Shown: positions 33,339-41,959 of the stretch, piece after piece
Layout of the letters: each line of letters begins with the position of its first letter
Position numbering within the stretch: the first letter of the stretch is position 1
From: Ottelia alismoides
Lineage: Eukaryota > Streptophyta > Magnoliopsida > Alismatales > Hydrocharitaceae
Length of the DNA: 64,000 bases
Reading direction: 5' to 3'
Assembly (NCBI GenBank): GCA_037367405.1
Contig: JAZKJV010000086.1
Span: forward strand, 2,403,001 to 2,467,000
The notes under the pieces: generated by a model
What the model saw: the letters and a program-made list of their open reading frames with translations, nothing else
Database searches by the model: none
What the model was told of the DNA's origin: nothing
Program-made: the position numbers and the translations under genes

Positions 33339-36052
33339 ATGGATTTCTTGTCCAATAATTCTTGCAGACCCAACCCCTCATTCCTTTCAGCTCTTTCAAA
33401 AATAGCCGAACGTTTATCCGAGAATCCATCAGAGCTATACTATGAAAATGAATTTGTATCGGTTAGACCCAAAACACCTCCCCCTCAACCACCAATAAAT
33501 CCATTTCCTTCTGCTAATCCGACCTGTTTCATGAATGACAACCCTTTGTATTCAGAGAGACAAACCAAGAAATGATTGAGGGCTCTACTTCTTCATTTAA
33601 TCCTCTTTACATTGATCATACAATTCATCCCTCATATTCGGTAAATGTCAATCCATCATTCATGGGAGAAGATAACCACATGATCGAATTGAACACTTCT
33701 TCACCTCTTCCATCATTCTTGAACACCAAAGAAAAATCATTACCTTGGATTGAACATAATAACCCCCTCTTCACTCATACAGAGGATTGGGCCGACCACA
33801 TAAGATCACAACTCCCCTTGGACCAACTCCACTTACCTACACCATATGAGCAGCCACCTTCCATGATTATTGAGGAGATACTTTCAGAAAATGATGATCG
33901 TACATCGGATATTTCCAGAGATCCCTCTCCTAGTACATATAGAAAAATGGAAGAGGACATTGAATTACAAAAACATACCCCAACTACTCTCACACTTGGC
34001 CAAGAAGAGATTTTGGAGAATATTTTGAGGATAAATAAGAAATTTGATTTAATGGAGGATAAATTTCAAGAACTTGCCGATCGATTAATCTCTGGTAGCT
34101 CGGATATAAAAATGAATGAGGAAATGATTGGATCTAAGATTGAAAATTTTGCGGATATTCAGGGACCTATGGACAATTCTGAAAATGACTATGTCGTTGA
34201 CCCTCACCCTGAAATCCAGAGCCCATCTGAAGAACACCCCACAACCCCACACCACCCAGAAAATACCAAAAAAATGGAAATATTTGAAAACCACAAAAAA
34301 TTGAAAATTTAGAAAATTTCATAAAAATTGAGACTGAAGACGATCCGAGGAATTTGGATCCAACTGTACGGGAAGCAATAGGAAAGAAATTGATTTTTGA
34401 ACTTCCCTTTCTACAGGCCATTGAACACTTCCCCGATCTTAAAGGATTTGTATTGGACAAATTAACGATGAAGAAATTGGGCAGGATTCGAACAAAAACC
34501 GAGAGACATGTATTGTCAATGGCCTCCTCCTTGGTGCTGAGGAGAAAAACCAAGAACCGCATAGTGAAGCGGTTGCCCAGATTTGAATGTGTACTCAAAG
34601 ACATAATTTTCACCCATGCTCGGATTGATGACGATTCACCAATTAATATCCTCCCGACCTCTGTATTTCATGAACTCAAACTCGGACCGATTCGAAAGAT
34701 ACGAGAGATTGTTCAATTAGCGGACCGATCGATAAAACGGCCGAGAGGAACCATTTCTGTCATCATTAAATTCCAAGGTGCTCCGCTCAAAGTAGAATTC
34801 ACGATCATCGATATTGAGCATCAAGGAGAATCCACCCAGTCTCCAATCATTCTCGGAAAGCCGTTCCTGGCATTGGCCAAGGCGAGTATTGATTGTGAGA
34901 CTCGGAAAATCAATTTCACAGCGTTGGAAACACTTAGATCTGACCATGTCTTTGAGGAACCACGATCTCCTGAGGCAACCCATGAAGTCCCCGACAACCG
35001 TAACCATGAAGCGGTAGAAGAGCCATACCCCGCAGCCACACCTGAGATAGCGGTTGTTGATGAGACTATTGGTTTAGAAAATCTCCCCCTGCTCCATTCC
35101 CAGCCGCTCTCACCAGGGAGAATCATGTATATGAATCATATGATCCGGAGACTTATGCATGGGCACACCCTGGGTCGACCTACTCTGACTACGTGGATTA
35201 CATCAACTCGACACAGGATTGCACCAACATCGAATCAATTGAGAAAGAACATGCAGAGACTCTCCCCAGTATTTCAATTCCCGCGGATCTCAAAATAGAC
35301 AAATCTTTCTACTATGATCCTGAGACATATGCATGGTCACACCCTGGAGCAACATTCGCTGAATATCTTGACCAAATCATCCCAAATCGAGAGTGCTCAA
35401 ACATACGGGAGACTAAGAGCAAGCACACAGACTGAGCACCGACCAAGGAAAATTCAAATGGCTATTTATCTGGATACTCAAGTGAACCGACACCTTCACG
35501 ACGAAATAAAAAGAGAGTCATCTTTGACCTTCCGGAAGAAGTATCGTCTGACGGTCCCTCATCAGGCCCAGAAAAGGTAGTCTACATGAGTGAAGTCTGT
35601 TCGGCAGCCCTAAAGCCATATCTTCGTAAGGATCCAAAATTCAATTCTCGTTGGACAACTCCCGTTCCTAACTACTACTCATCCAAAGCTGATGCTCCTG
35701 CCCTCTTCAAGTACACTGGAATTCTTTCGTATGAGCTGACTGAGACCGGTGCTTCTGAGCTATCATCTGAGGACAAATTGATTGATCCCAAGAAGGAACG
35801 ATTCTGAGGAAACAATTGAAGAAACAAAGAGCTATGCAGACTTGGAGTATGTCCACTTTCAAATACTACTCCTCTGAGGATAACTCTGATGATGGATATC
35901 TTTCATCTGACTCAAACACTTCATCTATTATCCATCATGATTTTTCTGAGGATGACACTGATTGCAGTTGGGAATCATATGCTCCATCTTCACCTCATCA
36001 TTATGATCTCCCACCGCAGGCTCACAAGAAGATCAGCCGAAAACCGCCTTAA
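33339..36052 (+). pseudogene. Element E retropepsin-like protein gene, frameshifted
   Basis: The coding region runs through five frames: 33339-33575 (MDFLSNNSCRPNPSFL...), 33572-34312, 34354-35298, 35193-35807 and 35816-36052. Order: Pro/Ser-rich N-terminus; a helical segment (EEILENILRINKKFDLMEDK); a retropepsin-like domain with KTERHVLSMASS, then IDDDSPINILPTSVFHELKL, QLADRSIKRPRG and SPIILGKPFLALAKASID; then an acidic tail. The catalytic D-S/T-G place reads D-D-D, so the glycine is lost and activity is unlikely. The tail has two copies of YDPETYAWxHPGxT and an SED-rich end. It is homologous to the intact protein of element F. No capsid (retrotrans_gag) domain or zinc knuckle is seen. Confidence 0.75.
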
Positions 36053-36112
36053 TCATTCGGCTAACCACCCTCCCTCCCGACCACATCGGTCTCCTTGTAC
36101 AGCTTCTTCCTC

Positions 36113-36142
36113 TACTTAGGCCAAGGCCTAAGTATAGGGGGG
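36113..36142 (+). repeat. Hairpin/G-run unit E1
   Basis: Perfect arms TACTTAGGCC and GGCCTAAGTA with a 2-base centre, followed by TAGGGGGG. The right arm plus G-run resembles the polypurine tract at 37742-37757. Confidence 0.75.
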
Positions 36143-36207
36143 ACCGATGCCATCTGTTTATACCATCCTTCTCATCCTCCCAACCGCTCCATTTCCACCC
36201 TTCTTCC

Positions 36208-36241
36208 ATACTTAGGTTGTCCAGAGCCTAAGTATAGGGGG
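36208..36241 (+). repeat. Hairpin/G-run unit E2
   Basis: Perfect arms ATACTTAGG and CCTAAGTAT around TTGTCCAGAG, followed by AGGGGG. Confidence 0.75.
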
Positions 36242-36330
36242 AGCTGACATCCACCTGTATATACTCTCTTCATTCCCTCTGTTTCGCTTTACTTCCTAAC
36301 CCTTTGTATATAAATTTTCCACTCCCTTAC

Positions 36331-36403
36331 GCTTAGCACGAGCTATGTCTTCATTACGCTTTTTTGTGCTCTGAGGACACAACACTCGCTAAGTATAGGG
36401 GGG
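36331..36403 (+). repeat. Long conserved hairpin/G-run unit E3
   Basis: Outer arms CTTAGC and GCTAAG, inner partly paired GAGCTATGTCTTC and GAGGACA..ACTC, then TATAGGGGGG. The same long unit occurs in element D (41059-41130) and element F (47461-47536). Confidence 0.7.
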
Positions 36404-37571
36404 TCTGTATATATACTTTGTATATATTTTACCCATATCTCGTACTTTCGCGTAAGTCTATATGTATTTACGGGGTGGGTAATTTTTTGAAAAAAAATTA
36501 AAAAAAAAGAGAGAGAGAGTTTTTCTACTAACACTGACTTGCCCAAAAATTTTTGAAAAGAATGGCTTCTTATTTCATCTTTGCACACACACACGCAAAA
36601 AAAATATGCATTTCACACACTTGCACTGCATCCAACATCACATGCATTTGCATTTGTTAAAAGTCATTGGGTTCTGAACCAAGTTGTGAGCCGAAACCGA
36701 GAGTGGTCTGAACTTGCCCTTAATCCACCTAATTTTCAGAGGAACTTCACAGAGAAATAGGATTTTAAGAGCTTCAGCTCTTTTGACTTAATTCTTTAAG
36801 TTCCACATGACAATGTGCAGCGTTTGACTCTTAGTGTCTAACCTGATCTCTTCATTCTGGGTACAACTCTAGAATAGGGAATTAATTTGTACTCTCGCAC
36901 TATGCACTTAGCTGAACCCAGACGGGATGTTGGAAGATTATGTGAGTTTCTTTTCTGGTAGCGTGGAAATCTAAAGACCGGAGTTCGGGTTGAAATAAAG
37001 CTTCGGAAAAGGGATGGACGACTGGGCACAATTTTTCTAAGACCCCAAAAAATGTACGGAATAAAAAGATGCTATATCCGTAGGGGCAAAACAAGATCCA
37101 AGCAGAACCACCAAAAATTCCAAATACAAAGAAGCATTCTACCAAATAAAAATTCGACCAAAAAGGTCCAAGCTTCAAGAAACCTGCAGATCTTGGTGGA
37201 GACTTGGCTACACTGGCCATCTTCACAAGGAGAGGTGACTACACTGGCCACCCCCTCCAGTTCTTTCACTTTCTTCTAGCTTCTCCCCCATTTCGATTGT
37301 GAACACATCACGACAAACCTTAGAAGGAAATACCTGACTCCCCGAGGACGAGTTACTGGAGAGGAGAGGAGCATGGTAGTCCGGCATTCTGGATGGGAAG
37401 AGCTAAAACCCTTCACACACACGAGTCGGTTATTCAATGTTCTTAGGGTATACTTTGGGAAGAGGATTGATCTAAGATGACTTCTGAGCCGAAACTGTAA
37501 CAATGATGTGTAGAACTTGAGGGCTGTTGATTTTAAAATTCTAAGTCTCACAGAAGTTCCGCCACACTACT

Positions 37572-37689
37572 AATCCAAAGGTCGAGTTTAGTTTCACTCA
37601 CCTTCAGCTCATGGTCTTGGTATGGAACCCAATCCAAAGGTCGAGTTTAGTTTCACTCACCTTCAGCTCATGGTCTTGGTATGGAACCC
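37572..37689 (+). repeat. 59-bp tandem duplication
   Basis: The 59 bases starting AATCCAAAGGTCGAG at 37572 recur at once from 37631, with no difference seen. It lies about 50 bases before the polypurine tract of element E; a recent local duplication. Confidence 0.9.
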
Positions 37690-37741
37690 AGTCTCATTTC
37701 ACTTCATGGCATGTCTTTTTGATGCTCAGGGACGAGCATAG

Positions 37742-37757
37742 TTTAAGTATAGGGGGA
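37742..37757 (+). other. Polypurine tract of element E
   Basis: TTTAAGTATAGGGGGA directly before the 3' LTR start. It shares AAGTATAGGGGGA with element F's tract and with the hairpin units. Confidence 0.85.
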
Positions 37758-38612
37758 TGATGAATCTCGGATTCATCACTCTAAATCTCATTTATTAAGC
37801 TTAAGTCCCTAAAAATCAACAGCATATTTGCATTTATTCTGCATAATTAGCATTCATGCATGTTTTCATAAAAATGGCATTTTATCCATAATTTCTGCAC
37901 AAAATAAGAGCCAAAAATCAAAGCCAAATTTGACCTGTAAATAGCCTAACTTCCCAGATTTTAACTCCTTCATTCTAACTACGAATAACCCAAAGCCACT
38001 TCCATTGTGTACATATCACTCACAAGCATAAATAAAAAATACAAAAAAATAATTGACCCAGGTAAGTGGACTAAAAACCCAAACCCTAATTTCAGGATTT
38101 TCGGACTAAAAGCCCCATATCTTCCCCATCCAGTGTCCGATTTGATCCTACTCACTTTTGAACTAATGCACATTCAATTACCTTCAAAACAAGACCAAGT
38201 TCAAGTGAATCGGAGCTCGTACGTGAAAGTTGGGTTTTGGGCCTCTTTTGTACATTGTATTTTCGTTGTTTTTGACCTGTATTTTATGTATATATTTTCT
38301 TTATTTATAAAAATCCAAAAAAAAATAGATTTAGATGTCTTTTATTTATCTTTGATTTTTCCATATTTTTCGGATTTTTATCTTGTCTAAAATGACAAAA
38401 AAATTAGAAAACCAAAAATCAAGGTATTCTATGTACATGGGATACCCCAAAAATTCACTTTTTACATTTGATCGAATTTGGCTTTGAGGGCTTCATGAAA
38501 GTTGTAGATCTCGTCGAGATGAGCATTTTTCGTGAAGGAACTTTTTCGATCAGAGGTCATTTGCTAATTTTTATAGATTTTACAAATCTTTTATTTTCAG
38601 ATTTTTCTGGAG

Positions 38613-38649
38613 CTGACACGTGGCCGCCTCAGAGGCCGCCACGTGTCAG
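38613..38649. promoter_or_regulatory. G-box palindrome in element E 3' LTR
   Basis: CTGACACGTGGC and GCCACGTGTCAG arms, identical to 30258-30294. Confidence 0.6.
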
Positions 38650-38809
38650 TGTTTTTTTGGACGTTTTAATATTAGTTTTTATAAAAAAATAATAAACAAA
38701 TAATAATAACGCCCGCACGTGCGTCGCACGTGCCTCCAAGGCACGTGCTCCGTACGTGCCTCGCCCCATCCGTGCCTTTTTCTTACTGCGCGCCACGTGG
38801 CGTGCTAGA

Positions 38810-38840
38810 GGCCGTTCGATCAGCGGCCGATCGAACGGCC
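38810..38840. promoter_or_regulatory. Second palindrome in element E 3' LTR
   Basis: GGCCGTTCGATC and GATCGAACGGCC arms, as at 30432-30462. Confidence 0.55.
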
Positions 38841-39019
38841 CCTGATCTTCGTCCTCCTCTGGCGACCGCCTCCCCCAATTCTCGCAACTTCCGCCGCCGC
38901 TCATCCCGCGCCTCCAACCTCCCCCGCATCGCTCGCAACTGCCGCCGCTTTTCTCGCCTCGCCGTTGACGCCAACCACTCCTCCGCAACCGCGCGCCCCC
39001 TATCGCCGACTCCCTTCCC

Positions 39020-39026
39020 TATTTAA
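39020..39026 (+). promoter_or_regulatory. TATA-like box in element E 3' LTR
   Basis: TATTTAA in CCCTATTTAAAACCCC. Would start transcription outward into element D. Confidence 0.5.
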
Positions 39027-40499
39027 AACCCCTGCCGCCCCGACGACGATCTTCATCCGCCGATGGAGCTTCGAGGTCCGGGGTGACAGCCCAGGCTTCT
39101 TCGACTTCGACGAGATCCGGCCGCCGCCATCACGGCCGTTGCAGCGGCGACACCTTCGCCCATACTGCCCTTGCTCCGCTTCCGGCGTAGAGCCTCGACG
39201 ACATCTCCGCCGCTACATCATCGACAACCATGCTACATCTCCGCCTTCTCCCTCGACTTCATCTTCCTCGGCCAACGACATCAGCCACCGCCGGGCCCGG
39301 GGCCCGAGACCCTCCCCGCGTGCGAGGCACGTGACGGGAGGGGACGTCATCAGACGTCATCCAGGGGTCACGTGCTACGCACGTGACCACCTGGGTCATT
39401 TACAGAAAGGCCCTGGAGGCTCTCCTTATTCGCGCCGCAATCCCTCCTCCAGAGGGCACGTGCTACGCACGTGCTCCTCTAGGTAATTTACGCTTACGCC
39501 CCCCATGATCTGGGTAAATAACAGTAGGTCCCTGTTGCATTTTTTTATTATTTTATTTATTGCTATTTGCATTCACACCCCTATGTTCCCCCTCTGTTTT
39601 GGACCTATTCTAGACATTATTTTATTTATTTAAAAATAGCATTTTGTTCATCTTTTAATTCTCTACATTTTGACATGCTGTGGACATTTTTGTGATTTAC
39701 GGTTGATTAATAAATAATTGTTTTGTGGAAATTGGAATATTTTTCCCAATCCATGCTCGGAAATTCATATTTAATTAACCGTTGCTCTAAAAATCTCCGA
39801 AAAATCACATAGTGTAGAGTTTACTTTGATTAACATTATGCCCTGAAATCTTTGGATTTGCATGCATATTTTGCTCTGTAAAAATCATTTTGCATATTTC
39901 ACTGTTTAATTTTTAATAGGTATTAGACCCCACATTTTTGAGATTTAGGATTTTTCTGAGATCCATCACCTAGTGATAGATCTTAGATAATTTTATCTCT
40001 CGAAAATAAGTAGATTTAATATTTATTATAATTAAATATTGAAAATCATTCTGTTTGCATTTAAAAATTCATAAAAAATTCATATACATCTAAAAATTCC
40101 AAAAAAATTACAGTGCACTCATTTCATCGTCATTTACATTGTGGCCAAGTTTCGTATTTTTCGGACATCGTTTAATGGAAATTTATATTTTAGTCCCTAA
40201 AATAGGCCGAATTTGCATTTTGCACCCTCTATTGCATTGAAAAATTCCAAAAAAAAACCGCCTTGAAAACCGAACTCAAAATTGGATAGACACAACTCTA
40301 GGTTTTTCCTTTGCCTCCTTGTGATCAACCTTGGGACTTGCTCAAGTAAAATAAACATAAAAACCACTTGATTGAAATTGAATAAAATTTGTGGTTATTT
40401 CTTGACTGCTTCCGATCGCCGCCTACAACGAACGACATATTTATTTTCACGAACAAAGAATAAAAATAACTTCTTAACTTGGAATTTTCGGACCCGTCA

Positions 40500-40504
40500 T
40501 CAGC
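40500..40504 (+). repeat. Target-site duplication TCAGC, right (element E)
   Basis: Perfect copy of 29397-29401. Confidence 0.93.
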
Positions 40505-40667
40505 TAACGCACAACCATGTGTGATCAACATACAATTACTTATACCCTATCTTGAACATGATATGTTTTTGTCCATGGTAGATTCGAATAAGGTGGTCTA
40601 CAATGAAGAATTCACAGCCGCAACATCAACACAAACAGAAGAGGCCATCAAAAACATTTTTGAGTAG
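40500..40667 (+). pseudogene. Element D integrase relic, C-terminal end
   Basis: Continues the frame cut at 29401: SANAQPCVIN, IQLLIPYLEH, DMFLSMVDSN, then TAG at 40665-40667. Here the frame is open. It is the end of the pol reading of element D. Confidence 0.75.
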
Positions 40668-40766
40668 TTAATCATTCCTTCTTTTCTTCTTTCCTTCTTT
40701 TCTTATTTCCATTTTCATTCTTCAAATTCTTTCTTCCATGATTCTCTCACCCCTTCATCTATGATG

Positions 40767-40799
40767 TACTTAAAATATGCTCCATCCTAAGTATGGGGG
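40767..40799 (+). repeat. Hairpin/G-run unit D1
   Basis: Arms TACTTA and TAAGTA (6 bp), followed by TGGGGG. Decayed compared with E and F. Confidence 0.55.
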
Positions 40800-40866
40800 T
40801 GAATGCCCTTGAGTTTACTCGTTCTTTAATCCCTCACCTGTCTCCTCAATTCTTGATAATATTTCC

Positions 40867-40900
40867 ATACTTATGGATGTTTCACCCTAAGTATAATGGG
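40867..40900 (+). repeat. Hairpin/G-run unit D2
   Basis: Arms ATACTTA and TAAGTAT (7 bp), followed by AATGGG; the G-run is interrupted. Confidence 0.55.
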
Positions 40901-40973
40901 AGATAGGCTGAGCCGATGATTCATTTATTCGTTCCCACCCTTGACCCTCCCTACATGTAGAATACATTCTGCT

Positions 40974-41010
40974 TATACTTAGGATTAATTGCTCCTAAAT
41001 ATATGGGGGG
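40974..41010 (+). repeat. Hairpin/G-run unit D3
   Basis: Arms TATACTTAGGA and TCCTAAATATA (one mismatch), followed by TGGGGGG. Confidence 0.6.
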
Positions 41011-41058
41011 ACAGTTGACTTTTTTCTTTATTGATTTGTTGTAATATAGACTTTTTTT

Positions 41059-41130
41059 ATACTTAGTACGAGTTATGTCTTCCTTTTCTCTTCGATCTAT
41101 GAGGACATATCAAAAGCTAAGTATAATGGG
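41059..41130 (+). repeat. Long conserved hairpin/G-run unit D4
   Basis: Outer arms ATACTTAG and CTAAGTAT; inner ACGAGTTATGTCTTC faces GAGGACATAT. Then AATGGG. Same long unit as E3 and F6. Confidence 0.65.
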
Positions 41131-41954
41131 TCAATATATAATTTGTATATATTTTATTGACAACTCATACTTTCGTATTTTCAACAAGCAAGACTAAAAT
41201 CTTCTTAAATAAATATAATAATGATGATGATAATAAAGAAAAAACTTGTAAGAACCACATTAAAATTCTTTGTATATACCAACTAATAAATCAAGCAAAA
41301 ATGATTTTCAAAATATTTGAAAAATGGTTTGATAATATTTTTGTAAAATCTTTTGAAAACTATTTAAAAATATTTCGCAAAATATTTTCAGCCTTTGTAA
41401 AATATTTTATTTGTAAAAAAATCTTTTCTTTGTGTGAATTAAAATGTACATATTTGAAAATCTATTTGCAAACAGTTTGAAAAATGGTTGCAAAAATAGT
41501 TTGAAAAATCTACATATACTATTTGAAAAATATTTGCAAAATATTTTCAAATGTAAAAAGTTTGCAAAAATTATTTGTCAAAATCAATTTGCAAAATAAG
41601 TTTTCAAAATGTTTGCAAAATCTTTTCAAAGTATTTTGAGAGCTATGTACACAATTCAAATCTTCTATAAAACTAACATTTTAATGTGTAAATATTTGTA
41701 AATACCTCCTATAAATTCTTAAATCCTAACTCTTGTAAATAAGAAGATGCATTCTCATGTAAAGATCTATACCTTTCGCTTTTCCCAAATATTTTGTTTT
41801 GAAAAATCCCTAAAAATTTGTAAAATAAAAATCTCAAAACTATTCCCAAAACATTTTTTAAAATTGCATAAAAATTGGCAAAACTTTTCCAAAAAATCCA
41901 CAAGAAGTTCAAAAATCAGAAAATTGCTTCAGAAAAATATTTCCTTGCATTGTA

Positions 41955-41959
41955 CATAG
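41955..41959 (+). repeat. Target-site duplication CATAG, left (element F)
   Basis: Perfect match to 54949-54953. Confidence 0.93.

Larger units (their letters stand above)
36053..37741 (+). mobile_element. Element E 3' non-coding domain
   Basis: 1.7 kb after the coding region. It has three hairpin/G-run units (36113-36142, 36208-36241, 36331-36403), then TTTGTATATATTTTACCC and CTCGTACTTTCG (36418-36450), a GA/A-rich tract, and 36660-37741, which shares words with element D (54960-56100) and the complement of element F (45560-46660), such as TCAGAGGAAC and GACTTAATTCTTTAA. Frames here on either strand are short and lack family likeness. Confidence 0.7.
29402..40499 (+). mobile_element. Element E: complete Ty3/gypsy-type LTR element without pol
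   Basis: An 11.1-kb element with LTRs of 2711 and 2742 bp, TG...CA ends, a tRNA-Asp-type primer site at 32115-32132, a polypurine tract at 37742-37757 and a perfect 5-bp target duplication. The internal 5.6 kb has a leader, a frameshifted gene for a retropepsin-like protein and a 1.7-kb 3' non-coding domain with hairpin/G-run units. There is no reverse transcriptase, RNase H, integrase or recognisable capsid domain. It must depend on another element's enzymes. It lies inside the integrase of element D. Confidence 0.93.
37758..40499 (+). repeat. Element E 3' LTR
   Basis: Partner of 29402-32112; the two are similar throughout with scattered substitutions and small indels. Its first bases are the inverted repeat TGATGAATC..GATTCATCA. 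At about 38716-38760 it has a longer row of GCACGTGC-like words than the 5' LTR, and near 39345-39362 an extra CAGACGTCAT. Confidence 0.93.
40668..41959 (+). mobile_element. Element D 3' non-coding domain, first part
   Basis: Directly after pol come pyrimidine-rich linkers and four hairpin/G-run units (40767-40799, 40867-40900, 40974-41010, 41059-41130), then TTTGTATATATTTTATTG and ACTTTCGTATTTT. 41280-41940 is AT-rich with repeated TTTGAAAAATATTTGCAAAA-like words, also present in complement at 46680-47300 in element F. No env-like gene is seen. Element F interrupts at 41959. Confidence 0.7.

Noticed and set aside
33572..33575. ATGA overlap as programmed frameshift or termination-reinitiation in element E
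   Set aside because: Other frame changes in the same gene and open reading upstream of the ATG in the new frame point to an ordinary indel.
38730..39486. Frames in the GC-rich core of element E's 3' LTR
   Set aside because: Same DNA repeat as above; frame lengths differ between the LTRs, so there is no selection for protein.
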